In this document: positions 36,731-49,627 of the stretch, one piece after another
Numbering within the stretch: the first letter of the stretch is position 1
Layout: each line of letters opens with the position of its first letter
DNA from: Arbacia lixula
Lineage: Eukaryota; Echinodermata; Echinoidea; Arbacioida; Arbaciidae
NCBI GenBank assembly: GCA_963669155.1
Contig: OZ022593.1
Location: 5,906,368-5,970,367, forward strand
DNA: 64,000 nucleotides
Direction of reading: 5' to 3'
Notes under the pieces: model-generated
Seen by the model: only the letters and a program-made list of their open reading frames with translations
What the model was told of the DNA's origin: nothing
Database searches by the model: none
Program-made: the position numbers and the translations under genes

Positions 36731-37247
36731 CTTAAAGATTGTCCGTCCCTTTTGCAAGCTTAAAATTTGAAATCGTCTATCACGATCGTAAATTGAAGAA
36801 AGTGTGATTCAAGACCATTTCTAAGAATATAGCATGTTGAAGCTTTCTGTATATGTAAAAAAATTCAGCCGTTAAATTTCAAACCGACTTTTTTCGTACC
36901 ACGAAAAAAGTATTAGTCTTTGTTACAGTATATGCGTGTGTGAAATCCTAATTTTTTGAGTAACTACCAAACTTTGGAGATGATTCCTTCCATAGAACAT
37001 TTTTTTTCATAATGCGTTTTATAATTTGATAAACAGATTAATCAATAAAGCAGATATTTCAACACAAACTGCTAACTGCCTGAGGTAAAGACTATTAATC
37101 AGACGTTGTTTACGTGCATTATTTGAATTTTACACTACGTATCAGTTTCAAATTGGGAATATAGAGCTTGCTAACAGTTCTCTATATGTTTTGCCAATGT
37201 TTCGATGGTTTTGTGGTGATCTGAAAAAGGGACTGGCTGTCTTTAAG
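36731..37247. mobile_element. TIR element related to family III
   Basis: The left end CTTAAAGATTGTCCGTCCCT, TTTGC is complementary to the right end AAAAAGGGACTGGCTGTCTT, TAAG. Inside it ACTTTTTTCGTACCACGAAA, AAAGT forms a 20-bp perfect palindrome near 36888-36912. Confidence 0.78.
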
Positions 37248-37747
37248 GGGGAAGATAGTAAAGACCTGATGATATGCTAGGCACACCTCAGGAATATTTC
37301 ATAGAAATTATGTGGTATTTACTGTTTATCAGTTATTTAGTTACAGTAAAGCTTCTACCAGTGATTCAATTAAAGATCCTAAAATGGGATTAACAATCGC
37401 TGGCAGCAATAAACTACTTTTTGTGTGAACACACCAATGAACGATGCATTTGTTGCAGGCAAAATGAAATCAAAATTCCTGACCATAACATACCATGCTT
37501 CATTCAGACCAATGTTAATATCATTCATTTCGAAATCCAAAACCTTCTCCTTCATTCTCGTCAAATTACAAAGCCTGAACAAAAAAAAACATGATCTTCC
37601 ATAGATCATAAAAGAGAACAGAAATATGTAAAGGCTGTTCAAGTTGCAATTTTTTGCAACTCCTTCAGATCCAATATTTGTAAATCTGGTCACACTGACA
37701 ATCGTTTGACAAACACCATAAAATGCAATTAAGTATGAAGATAGACC

Positions 37748-37910
37748 AGGACCCCATTGCATAAAACTTACCATTAATGGTAACTCTGCCATCAATGGAA
37801 ACTATCATGGTAACACCGCTCGACAGCCGATAAAATTCAAGGTTTCCATAGAAGTTACCAATGGATGCAGAGTTACCATCAATGGTTAGTTATATGCAAC
37901 ATGGCCCAGG
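37748..37910. mobile_element. Family I MITE
   Basis: The left end CCCCATTGCATAAAACTTAC, the core GGTAACACCGCTCGACAGCC and the right end GTTAGTTATATGCAACATGG, CCC match the copy at 24538-24691. Confidence 0.88.
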
Positions 37911-39009
37911 TCTGTGGCAGAATTGAATTTGGGCAGACTTTTTCCCCTGCATTGATCTTTCTTCCTATAATATATGAATATTTAAATCTCAAGACGGGGG
38001 ATTAAACATTATTGGAAAACTATAAAAAGGAACGAGGTTCTCCTACTCATATCCCTAGCATGCATTTCCAAGGTAAATCAAATTTCAAGCTTGTTGAAAA
38101 TAACAAAGTGAAGCAGTAAATGGTGACATGTTCTTCACATTAGTTTTCAATCAAATCATTCTAAAAACGGAATGAACAGTGTTAATCTTTGAATGTCTGC
38201 AAATAAAATAAAAACAGCAAACAAAAATGAATAACAGTGATAAATGAATCAAATTCATAGCCATTAATTGTTAATTATAGCAAAAACTGCAGAATGCAAT
38301 CAGGAAAAATAGGAACGGTTATGTTTGAATATAGGAATGGAGAGGGGCTCTGTAAGAGGGGGGAATTACATATCTCAGGGGGTAGATTAGTAAGGGGGTG
38401 GGAACAAGAAATGAAACTAAGGGTAGGATTTAGGTCAAGGGTTTTACAAAATGCAATTATAGTCCACATCAAATCACTACCAATTTAGGTAACAAAAAAC
38501 ATTCCATTACGAGATTAATTAAGACCTAACATCAATCAAATTGTAAGTTAGATCACAAAATAGGAACGGTTAGTAGTAAATAAAGATACACATCATTCCA
38601 ATCAATCATGTATCATATCTACACGAGAGGGAAATGTAGACAAAAAGAATCCAAAATCATTTCTTTTAACAAACCAAAACACACAACTAATGACAAACAT
38701 CAACTCATACTACTCTTCACTTCAAATGGTCACTCGTCTAGATGTAAATAGAGACATGAATCCGATTCTAGAAATCTGAACTCTTATGTATTATAGCCAT
38801 TACTCACATATGTACAACAGTACATGTACTAGTCTAATACCACAGTGTAACATGAATGTATAAGAAACCTACTATATCCATTATTACACCCTAGTTTGTA
38901 TTACCAGGTTAAACACTACCTCTAATTAAGATTCACCGTAGGAACACTGCCCCCTTACACCAAGCACAGTACAACCCATCTTATGGTTATTTGGTGTTAC
39001 ATGTTACAT

Positions 39010-39350
39010 TGATAATTATAATCAGCATCATTTATAGCGCTTTCCTAGTATGAGGTACTACCCAAAGCACTTACACTGGCATAAGCCAAGCAGCCAAGTT
39101 TGTAGTTCATCTATTCATTTCATTCATTTGATATGTACAAATAGAAGTAGTGGTAGAAGCTAGTTGATCTAGTAAGATCAGAAATACTATATTCCTGCCA
39201 GCTACCCATTTACTACACCTGGGTTGAAAGGGACAAACATGAGCAAAACACCTTGTCCATGGGTGTACGCACTGGGCTTAGCTTGAACCCAGGATCTCTC
39301 TGCAAGAGTCACGAGCTCTCACCACTATACCACAGTGCAGTCATGACAGT
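39010..39350 (-). mobile_element. tRNA-derived SINE (partly degraded)
   Basis: Read on the minus strand, 39345-39270 contains TGGTATAGTGGTGAGAGCTC (tRNA A-box-like) and, about 35 bases on, GGTTCAAGCTA (B-box-like, GGTTCRANNCC). The body contains CACCTGGGTTGAAAGGGACA near 39217 and ends in AAAGCGCTATAAATGATGCT near 39020-39050. This order matches known invertebrate tRNA-SINE architecture. It is not a functional tRNA because the acceptor stem does not close. Confidence 0.7.
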
Positions 39351-39480
39351 GTCATATATTACAATATCGGCAACAGGTAGAAGTCAATGCAATATTAAGT
39401 CTTATATCTCGCATACTTCTATTCAAAGTCTACGGTTTGCCACTTATTTGAGCATCCAGGCATTGCGAGTTGCTTTTCTT

Positions 39481-39592
39481 TGGACAGATAACCATAGTAA
39501 CATCGCTCAACAGCCCATCAAATTCAAGTTTTCCATAGAAATTGCCACTGGTAGCAAAGTTACAATCAATGGTAAGATGTACAGGTTGCATT
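39481..39592. repeat. Family I MITE fragment
   Basis: Contains ACCATAGTAACATCGCTCAA, CAGCCCATCAAATTCAAG and GGTAGCAAAGTTACAATCAA, the right two thirds of the family I consensus seen elsewhere in the window. Confidence 0.75.
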
Positions 39593-39969
39593 GGAAACAT
39601 ACAGGAACAATGTCCAAAAGGAAACATAAAAATGTGTTTTTTGTAGACAGAACATATTTTGAAAGAGGTGGTCTCTATAGCATACTTCACTATATTCTGC
39701 AATAAAGTCATATATTCTCATATATTCACGTCACTACATGCTCCAAGGATAGGTGTGCTCCATACTTCTGTACCACTTTCAGAAAAAATATCTTGCCATT
39801 TTGCCCTTTTTCTACTCCTACTCTAAAGTGTTGACTGTACCATGCATCACAGCATCTAAAGTAGATGTTAAACTTTGTCAAATTACAAGATCACTTGCAA
39901 TTAAAGACATTTCACAAGTGTAGTGAGAAACAAAACAAACTGACAATACACATGTATTGCAAATGTTCT

Positions 39970-40140
39970 TGTAACTTTTAAAACTGTACTTAAGACCCAC
40001 TTGTTCTCTGATTAGTTTTATGTTTTTGTAACAGTAAGACGTGGGACATATACTTTTGAAATTGTGTAAATATTACTGTAAAGCACGTAGGGAACCTATA
40101 TGGCTATAAGGCGCTATATAAGCTTCAATCATTATCATAA
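39970..40140 (+). mobile_element. LINE 3' end remnant
   Basis: The reading CTTTTAAAACTGTACTTAAG (L-K-T-V-L-K) followed by ACCCACTTGTTCTCTGATTA, then GTAAGGCGCTATATAAGCTT-like sequence (TAAGGCGCTATATAAGC at 40108-40124) and an AT tail, is a degraded version of the 7682-7981 element type. Confidence 0.55.
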
Positions 40141-43100
40141 TTACTATTAACTACACAAATCTGTTGAGCTTTCTGTGTTTGGGTTTGGGAGATGAGGGGA
40201 AGTGCAACAAATGAAAACAAATGTTTGGACCAGCTTGGAAGGAGACAAAGTGCCCCACAAAAAGCTATGGAGAGTCTCTGTTATAAACTGCCTTCCAGAT
40301 CTTCTTATCCTTGATGAATATGCATGGATCAACTATGAACCGATTGCACTGAGTTTTGTTTAAAAAAAAATAACAATAATAATAATAATAAATAAAAAAT
40401 TGTAAGATATATGTCTTTCATATAATGACCTCTTGAAATGATACTTATGATGAACAGACAGTTGTTCACTGTAAAGAAATAGCTCAAGTATAGCTGAAAG
40501 GCAATAGCACAAACACAGAGCTACAAAATCTGCACACAATACACATACATGCACACACAAATACAAACACACACCCTATTAGTAAATTAATCCCACAACA
40601 TGAATTTTTACTCTCACACAAGCAGGACATAATATAAGCACATCGTTAAATTAAACCGTTTAACCCTCGTAACCTTAAGTCTACACACACTCTCAATAGA
40701 GGAAGAATTGCTACAAAATATCAATTTGAGTGTACGTCAGGTATTGAAATAAGACACTAACAAAAAATGCAAACTGACTTGAAAAATCAAGATTCTCTCC
40801 TAGCAACCAAATTAGTCAAATAAAGACAAATTATTGTCACGAAGGATACACATGTACTGAATATATTCAAGTACTATGAGTGTAAATTTGCAGAAGGTAA
40901 TTACAAGACAAAGGGGATAAGTTCAATTTTATTACTCAATGACACCATAGAAAGGACATAGACTAACAGATATGAACAAATTACACACACATGTACACAA
41001 ACACACACACATACACACACACAAACTCAATATATATGGGTAGGTGACTTTCATCTCGTACAAACGGACGACCCATTCACATCGCACTGAGGGCTAGCTT
41101 CACAGCATCTATAGGGCTCATATACTCCTCATGGACAGTGAAAGCACTACAGAAGATAAGGTGCATGGGACTTTTCCTCGGTTGCATCTTATTCACGATG
41201 AAGCACCGGCTTAACACTTTTCTGGACACCCGGATCCCAATCTGTTTACTGCCATACGTCTCACAAACAGACAATTCCTCAACGCATACCAACATGACGA
41301 TTTCATGCCAAAGGTCCTATCGCAATAAAATTTGTCAATGTGTATGTCTGCACATATGTAACTCAATCTCACGCCCACCCCCTCCCACCCCACCCTCCAA
41401 GCCTGCAAAAGTGTAGATGCAATATAGACAAATATAAGCTGGATACAACCCAAGACAATAAACCGTTTTTGTAATGTATTTGACAATTTCCTTCCTAACC
41501 GTTAAGTTAGACGTTATGACATTCACCTGTCATGGTGATTCAATCACAATAAGTGGAATGCAGTCTGAATCTATCCGTTGTTGCTACCTTGACAAACCTC
41601 GGACAAGACCATCATCATTACAGTTGGAAGTATGCAGCTTTCATGCAAGTTTTTCAAACAATATGTTGCTATTAGTGACCCCAAAGCTTGTCTGAGGTTC
41701 ATCTGGCTAGCAACAACTAACCCATTGAGACTGAAAAAATAGACACAAGTGAATGTAGTAAGGAAGTTGCAAGGAAATTTGTGAATACACTACAAAAACT
41801 GTTTGCTGCTACCAGAGAGGTGTAAGGAATGGAGTCAGCACACGAAGTGTAATTTATTCCGACAGCAGTCGCGTGCATTGATATCACAATGGAATATTTG
41901 ACGCGTTTGGCTTTTTGATCGAGGGAGATCCGCCGCCAAACAAGCATGAAAACTGTAGGATGCATTTTGAGGAATATATATTCTGTATGCGCAGAAGATT
42001 TTAGAACCACTTCATGAACTGAAGTGCATGTGCAGTAGTATTACATGTTATTAAGATACGATTGTGTGAATTTCAGATTGTATTGTTTCTTCGTTTTTGT
42101 GATAAAAGGAGAATACTGTAGAAAACATACCAGAGAAATGCCTCCATATCGCACATTTCCGAATCATATTTCCTTAAAAATATCTTGTAAATCGTTTATT
42201 GAATGTTTCATCTTTCATGGAAACAACCTCAATTTCGTGTGCGGAGGTGTCCGAAAAAGTAACAGATCAAATTCTTTCTACAATTTTTTTCAAAATTTCC
42301 CTTCGCTCACCCCAAAACTAATTCACAGTGCGTGATGTAAAAAGCCAGCTACGAGCTCCCAGCGAAGGCTGAACGGTTGACGTACTTCTCAAAACAGATT
42401 TTCTTTTGTTATTCAGAGAAGGCACTACCTAATTAGAAATACAGCTAATTGTTTAAAACACCTGAATGTCTTGAATTTTTATGAGGCGGCGGACCTCATA
42501 GATCAAAGCAAGTCTATCCGAGCGCAGTCCATCCATGATAGGTCCATGCTGCTACCAACACAGGACTATGCCTATCCCGACAGGTGTTCAGTCAGCAGAA
42601 TCAGCACCTCAATAGTGCTTCAAGATCCACTACAAGATAACTATGAGAGGGGGGTTTAAGGGGGGACTGAAGGGAAGAGGGTCCTGGAGTATCGCCCAGT
42701 AAAGGGTTATCATTCCTTTCAACTTGCTCTCCATGTCTACTCTGGGATAAGAGGGAGGGGTGGGGGTGTTAACAGGTATCACAAGGTCCCAAAGAGAATT
42801 GCCCTAACCACAAGGTGGGGCTGGGAAGGAGGGGGGGGGGGGGGTGGTGTTGGAGAGTCCTGAAGTATCGCCCAGGAGAAGATAGAGTTATCATCATTCC
42901 ATTCAACTTGCCCTCCATGTCTACTCTGGGACAACAGGGGTGGGGGGGGGGGGGGGGGTGAGAGGAAGTAACAGCTACAGGGTGGGGTGGGGGTAGGTTT
43001 AACAGGTATCACAAGGTCCCCGGGAGAATTGGCCATACCCGCTCAAACCGGCAGTACGAGAGGACACTGCTTCCCTCGCTGCGGCCCCCGTGTTGTGAGG

Positions 43101-43367
43101 GGCTAGTTGAATGGGGTATTCATTTGATGGAGGTAAATATTGCAGATTGCTGGCATAGACGCAGAGCAAATAAGCCGTGTCACAGCACTTCTTCCTCATA
43201 CCGTAGATAAATCTTGTCAGACACTCATGCCCGTAAACTACACGCAGTGGCTACTCTTTTAATCTCATTCACTGTCAGTCACTTTCATCACTCGTGTTCG
43301 TACAAGTAGACATGGTTGCTGTGTTTCTACTTTGGTCACCTAAATAGCTAGAATTCTGTGACTATGC

Positions 43368-43525
43368 TCCATGGTGCGTTTCAAATGGAAACAAGGACAG
43401 TTTTTCACTTTTCCTGAAAATGTTCCTGAAGCGATGACTGTGAGATTTCATACACATTATCGTTATAGTATACAGATAATTCCTGCCAAGTTTCATGACT
43501 TTTGCAAATGGGACACCCTTTAAAG
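43368..43525. repeat. Family III half element
   Basis: Carries TGAAGCGATGACTGTGAGAT, TCCTGCCAAGTTTCATGACT and the terminal TTTGCAAATGGGACACCCTT, TAAAGG. The complementary half is absent. Confidence 0.8.
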
Positions 43526-43561
43526 GAAATAATGCAATTAATTTTATAACATGATATAACA

Positions 43562-43655
43562 TACTAATAAATACTATTTAGAAAATAGCAAAACTTTCGG
43601 TAACACCATGTGGTTGTATTCTTTTTTGCTATTTTCTAAATAGTATTTATTAGTA
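43562..43655. repeat. Perfect 32-bp inverted repeat
   Basis: 43562-43593 (TACTAATAAATACTATTTAG followed by AAAATAGCAAAA) is exactly complementary to 43624-43655, with a 30-bp loop containing GGTAACACCATGTGG. No mismatch was found in either arm. Confidence 0.95.
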
Positions 43656-44079
43656 CACTCTCACCATGGAAACATTCAAAGAACATTTAATGATATAACA
43701 TGTAGGGAAGGAAGTGATAAAAGGGTCATTACACAAGCAAAACCTTGACTTTCTTGATTTATCCAAAAAACAAAAAAATCACTGAGGCAGATAAGTGGAA
43801 GTTTAAAAAAAATAGGCAAATAGAAAGAATGTCAGCAGCCTTAAACAAATAATGTGTGATTTAAAATATGTCTGTTGTACACTTGTAGGACATATATTTA
43901 CTGGTTGAGTAGATATATGAAAGGGCTATGGGATTGTATCCTTTGATTGTTCAGGTATGACCACTTTAAGAGAAGTACTCTTTCAGTACCAAACATTCAT
44001 AATTGTAATGTCCTTGTCATGCAGGCATTGCTCCCATTGAACGCATAGATATGACCTGCAAAAGAGACACCCTGCCTCT

Positions 44080-44700
44080 GAAACCCTGCCTCTGAATCCT
44101 GTATTATAATCACTGCTCATTTATTTCCCATTCCTTATCCCCAGCACACTGATCTCACATGCATTTTGCATTATAGCAAATGCAATATTTATGAAATAAT
44201 GAAAAAAATGAAATAATCATCACTTCTCTTAAACCCTGCATACACTGCTCCCAGTTAATATCACATGCATTTTTCATTGCAATATATTTATTATTTATAT
44301 GGTATAATGTGGATATAATAACTTTCTTTTAAACCCTGCGCACACTGCCCCTTTATTTTATCAATTGCATTACAATATATTCTATTTATTTGTATTTAAG
44401 AGGGAAAGAAACATCCTTTACTCCTGACCCAGCGTTTTTCAACACTGTACACACTGCTACCAGTAATATCCTATAAATTTAGTTAAAACATATCTTATAT
44501 TTTATCATTAAAGGGCAAATACACATTGTGGTCTTTAAATCCTACACTGGTACCAGCAATTTCCTCTATTTTGAGTTACATTTTATATTTTAGTGTTTAT
44601 AAGGAAATTAATATCACTTCCATTGGACCCTTAATGGTAAGCACTGCCCACACTCCGAGGTATTTATTTCATCTAAATACAAGCAAACCGTCACAAAGCC
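44080..44700 (+). repeat. Diverged ~100-bp tandem repeats
   Basis: The phrase TTAAACCCTGCATACACTGC and relatives recur at about 44082, 44232, 44330, 44440, 44535 and 44630, separated by AT-rich CACATGCATTT and AATATATTTATT blocks. Confidence 0.6.
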
Positions 44701-44760
44701 TCCACATTACATCACATTCTAAATTCTTGTGTTTAAGGGGTAATAAACGTTGCTTCCTTT

Positions 44761-45244
44761 AAAGACAGGGTAGCCCATTTGCAAAACTCATGAAACTTGG
44801 CTGGAATTAGCAGTATACCGTAACGATAACATGCATGAAATCGCAAAGTCATAGCCTTACAAACCTTTTCAGAAGTGAAAAAATATCCTTGTTTATATTT
44901 GAAACGTAGCCACTACAGTCTATATTCATATACTGTACTGGGCGGATCACGGATTGCATGCAATTGCTCGCATTGCAATGGACACAGTTCGTAACGGAGA
45001 GCCACGCTGCGTGCCGATACACTTGCGTGCTGATTGCTGTCTCGGTCTCTAGGCTAAAAGAACCGCGAGGGTTGAGGAGGCTTCGTCCAAAACCTCCTCA
45101 AAGTCTTTATATCAATATAATTCTGCTCAAATACAACTTCCAGTTCTGATATTGTGAGGGAAGTCCTTTAGCAGTGTTTTCTTCCATTTTCCATGGTTTT
45201 TACAAGCTTTTATTTTTTCACCTGCAAAAGGGCTACCCTGTCTT
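44761..45244. mobile_element. Family III foldback element (complete copy)
   Basis: The left end AAAGACAGGGTAGCCCATTT, GCA and the right end TGCAAAAGGGCTACCCTGTC, TT are complementary over about 22 bp. The internal CATGAAACTTGGCTGGAATT and GGCTAAAAGAACCGCGAGGG match the other family III copies. Confidence 0.88.
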
Positions 45245-45508
45245 CATCCCCGTGTGTGTAACGGGTGACTTTAATCACAAGTAATACACACAATTCACAT
45301 AGAGCAGCATTCTATCCGGTACATAGAGGGTTAAATCACTGGATTGTAACACTGTGGTGGGTCTCTGTTCCAGGGTAGGGATGCCATCATGGCACACAGT
45401 CACGGAGCCGTCAGGGGCTGTTTGAGACTGTTTGAGACGTGAAGCTGAAGCGAGCCGAGCCGCTATGACTCAGAGGAACAGGGGGTCAAGGCCCGCACCC
45501 ATGTGCGT

Positions 45509-45640
45509 TTCCTGTCCTCTCTCTCCCCCTCTCCTTTCTTCCCCTCTCCTCTCCTCTCTCTCCTCTTCTCTCTCCCCTCCTCTCCCCCTCTCCTCTCTCT
45601 CCCCTCTCCCCCTCCCACACCCTCTCCTCTTCCCTCTCTG
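45509..45640 (+). repeat. CT-rich low-complexity tract
   Basis: CTCTCTCCCC and TCCTCTCC motifs repeated; reading frames through it are compositional. Confidence 0.95.
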
Positions 45641-46330
45641 TTCTCATCTGAACTCTACTATAAGGGGAAAACTTGTACTCAATTTATGTGAAATGTTATT
45701 ATGCAGTGAAACCTGTGGTATTGATAATGGCTGCTCAAGAGAGCTACGACAAGTGGCCTTTCTGAATAGGCAGGTGATCTAGTTACTTCAATATAAGTTT
45801 CACTGAGCAGGACTGCTTGAGGGAGATAGAAAATGTGGTCTTTATATGCAGGTGGTCTTTCTACCCAGATGGTCACTAAAGCAGGCTTCACAGTGTATAT
45901 TTTAAGGAACGTTCCACCCTGAAATTAGGTTGGTTTTAATAAAAGCAGAAACATGTATATTTTTTATAATTGAGAACCCCAACCATTTCATGAGTACTTA
46001 ATTTCACAGGCCCACATTCCATGCCCAACACACAGGCCTTAGAACGCCCCCCCCCCCCCCCACCTCTTAGCCCCACCAATAATGAGGGGTTAAGACAAAT
46101 TTTACCAGTCTTAAAAGGGTACTTGAATGCCGGGTGACTGCTACAAGTGCCTACACTGCTGCATGTTCCTCTCTCTCATACAAAACCCGATCAGATTCTA
46201 AGCAGCGCGATATTTTACTTCCATTCACCTTCAATAAATACAGACACAACACACTGTTACTGACAGCCGTCACATAGATTCCACACTCATAATATCAGGA
46301 GTACATGTAATACAGGAAGCTGTGTATATA

Positions 46331-46826
46331 TTTAAAGGGATAATCCACCCTGCACTTAAGTTGGTTTTCATAAAAGCAGAAACATGGCAGAAACATATTC
46401 GTGAAGATTTGACGAAAATCCGCCAAAGGATAAGTTATGATCTTTTAAAATTTCAATTTTGTAACGCCAAGTATGAGGAGTTCTTTTACGTGTTGTGTGC
46501 TGTATGATGCCATAATTTTTTTTCTTTTTTTCACACTGGAATAACTGTTTTTCACAGAGTCATGTGTGTAAAATTATGTTTCTAATGATGTATCAAATGA
46601 CCAGGTAAAAGTATGCATCTTTTTGAAGAGAATGGACAAGTTCAACAACAAAAATGTACAAAACATATGGGAGAGCACCTCGCATGTGATGTCACAAAAT
46701 CAACACTTTATTCACTGGTAACTTTCTTCTCCTATGACAGATTTTCATCAAAGCTTCACAAATGTTTCTTTCCTGATTCTGCTTTCATTGAAACCAAATT
46801 AATTTCAGGGTGGCGTATCCCTCTAA
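46331..46826. mobile_element. Family II foldback element (complete copy)
   Basis: The left end TTTAAAGGGATAATCCACCC, TGCACTTAAGTTGG and the right end AACCAAATTAATTTCAGGGT, GGCGTATCCCTCTAA are complementary. Internal GGGAGAGCACCTCGCATGTG, ATGTCAC matches 4200-4240 and 22690-22720. Confidence 0.87.
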
Positions 46827-48893
46827 TTCTCCAAACATGGAATGACACACAACTGTTGGCCCATACCCTTGAGAAAAAAGATGTGGGTTGTATAATCTTC
46901 TGAGTTATCGTGGTATTTCATGTCTAGGTATTCATCATCTTTCTAATAGGGCAAAAGGCTCAAAGAATTGTATGGCAGCATTTCTCATGACCCTCCCCAT
47001 TACCAGTGACCTTCATTGTAAGCCCAACAGCTGGCAGGATAAAGCTTCTTTCTTCCACGAAAGTGTTAGTATCAAACAACATTTCTGCCTTTGACCAAGG
47101 GTTGAACATCTCAGGTTCAGCGAAACTTTTTGTTTTATAAAGCTTGAAAACTAGCCATTGAGTAGTGCATCATGGCTTGCTTGAATTCAGGAAGCTGTTA
47201 GTATCTTGGTGAAGGGGGGGGGGGGAGGGGGCAGGGTAAAACTGGAGGGGGGGGGGGGTGCAACACGTCAATCCTCACACAGTCCAGTGCTTAAAAGGGG
47301 CAGGTTGCACACAGCTCTTTAATCACTGATGGCTACCACCGATGGAAGCTGCCAAGGAAACAACCCTGATGCTCACACAGGCTATTTCGATGGTAGTTAC
47401 AATCATTACAACCAATTGTAAATCACACCGATTGTGAGTTATAAACGACTGTAAGTTACAACCAATTGGCAAAGTATGAAGTTTGAAATGAGGGCATCAA
47501 AAATAAAATAAACCATTTGCTACTTTAAACCGTACAAGTACTTGTAAAATACAATTGTATGTAAATTACAATCAAAGGTAATCACAACTTATGGTAAGTT
47601 GTAAATCACAATTTATGTGATTGTAATTTTTTCAACTAGTTGTAAGTGACTATTCACCAATTCAAAGTTAGAACCAATTATATAAGAGCAGTATGCACCC
47701 TCTTAGCCAGGGGAGGTACAGGTGTAAACAGGGTTAAAAACTGCGGTTACACATCACACTCGGGATTAGTTAGGGAGTAGTTGGCAATCCAAACGACGTC
47801 TAGAGACCATTCAGGACTTACCGTTTCTGTGTAATACTGGTGTGTTCTGTGCGTGTGAGTCCTTACTGTATAAACCTACTATCCAAAGTGATTGCCCCCC
47901 AAAGATTTATTCCATCATTTGGAGAAAATAGTGAATTAATTAAAAAAATATGGGGATTTTTAGATGTTTTTTGTTTGTTTTGGAATTTGAAGTCAGAGAG
48001 TTGATTCACAACAAAGATAGTGTGAGGTTGGGTGGGTTGAATGGATATTATGAAATGTTATTTTGGATAAAAGTTGTTTCCAGGATGTTTGACCAAAATC
48101 ATTGGTGACAATATTTTATAGGTTGAGACACAATAGTTTGAGTTATGATGAGGGCCGAGTAGTATGTTCGAGATGAGAATGATGTGGTCATGCCAAAATG
48201 TATGAGAAACAAGAGTTGGGAATTATCATGGGAGATGGGGCAGAGGAGAGAGATAAACAGTGGAAAAACAAAAGGCAGACAGTTTCAGATCGTGAACAAA
48301 TCAAAACATTGTGACACAAAAAAACAGATGCACGTCTGCTAGATCGTTATCTGACATAACAGGATCATAGCATGCTGAAAGAGTGGAATAACGTGATAAC
48401 AAAATACCATACGTTCACCCCAAACAGACAGTTGGTAAAGCTTTTCTAAAGAATTCCTCAAAAAACAATGCAAATTGCAGAATGGAACATGGAAAAAGTC
48501 GTCGTGAACTATTCCTGCTTTGTCAGATCGTAAGATGCAGGATTATTTAACGCAAATGATAACAATGCATGAAGTTCACAGCAAAATACCATACACTCAG
48601 GAGAAAACAGAATCTTTTATGACATATATGTCACATTATACGAAATCCTGCTGAATACATCACATAGTTCATAACAGCCAAGACAATGGCAATTCTGGCT
48701 CTCTTTGTGCTAAAAATAGGCTATATGTGTAGATTCAGAATTTGACAACTGAGGAGTTTGTGGTGTGGCATTTTTGTTATTGGATGAACATTGAAAAGTT
48801 TCTACATTTAGATGAATCTTCAGGGCGTGCATATAGCCTCTGAACAAAGATAATACGGCAAGATTTATCTGTTACTTTTCTCTTTCGTTCTTC

Positions 48894-48895
<2 letters not shown>

Positions 48896-48926
<31 letters not shown>
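48896..48926 (+). repeat. CT microsatellite
   Basis: About 14 CT units with no interruption. Confidence 0.95.
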
Positions 48927-48930
<4 letters not shown>

Positions 48931-49186
48931 CCCCTGCCTTTCCCATCTGTGTCTCCCTTTCTTGTTCTCTCCATTTCCACTCTCTCTCACTATCATATAA
49001 ATCTATCATCCTCTAATTTGTCTTTGCTCTATGACTGTCACCATCCAATTACTTCCAACTCTCATATGCACATCAAATCCACAAGTGCCTCAATTCAAAA
49101 TTATATCAGTAGTTTATCGTGCACTTCTTATGACAAACCATGAATCAGATTTACGCGACAGCCTTGGACTCTGTGTCCCCTTAGCA

Positions 49187-49627
49187 GGTCTTGGCTTAGA
49201 TGGCCTTGGTTTAGATGGCCTTGGTTTAGATGGTCTTGGTTGAGAAGGTCTTGGTTTAAAATGTCTTGCTTTACAAGGCCTTGGTTTAGAAGTTATTGGT
49301 TTAGAAAGCCTTGGTTTAGAAGGTCTTGGTTTAAGAAAGCCTTGGTTTAGATGGCCTTGGTTTAGACAGTCTTGGTTTATAAGGTCTTGGTTTAGACAGT
49401 CTTGGTTTATAAGGTCTTGGTTTAAAAGGCCTTGGTTTGGACGGTCTTGGTTTACATGGCCTTGGTTTATACGGCTTTGGTTAAGATGGCCGTGGTTGAG
49501 ACAGCCTTAGTTTAGAAGGTCTTGGTTTAAAAGACCTTGGTTTAGAAGGCCTTGGTTAAGAAGGTCTTGGTTTAGATGGCCTTGGTTTAGATGGCCTTGG
49601 TTTAAAGGTTCTTGGTTTAGAAGGCCT
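49187..49627 (+). repeat. 18-bp minisatellite (GGTCTTGGTTTAGAAGGC-type)
   Basis: About 24 units of GGYCTTGGTTTAGAWGG with point changes (TTTAGACAGT, TTTATAAGGT) and occasional one-base indels. The unit length is a multiple of three, so a short frame reads LGLDG repeats, but later indels and stops break it. Confidence 0.95.

Noticed and set aside
37379..37795. 138-codon minus-strand frame
   Set aside because: Its start lies inside a family I MITE and the rest has no recognisable pattern.
39247..39345. Possible intact tRNA gene
   Set aside because: A-box and B-box-like blocks are present, but no seven-pair acceptor stem or clear anticodon arm could be built, and the sequence continues into a SINE body.
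47290..47700. Possible further family I MITE (TTACAATCATTGTAA-like and GTAAGTTACAACCAATTG blocks)
   Set aside because: Many short AT-rich complementary pieces, but no clear pair of outer ends, so it was not listed as an element.
49187..49627. Possible CRISPR-like array
   Set aside because: The units are contiguous with no spacers; it is a minisatellite in a eukaryotic intron.
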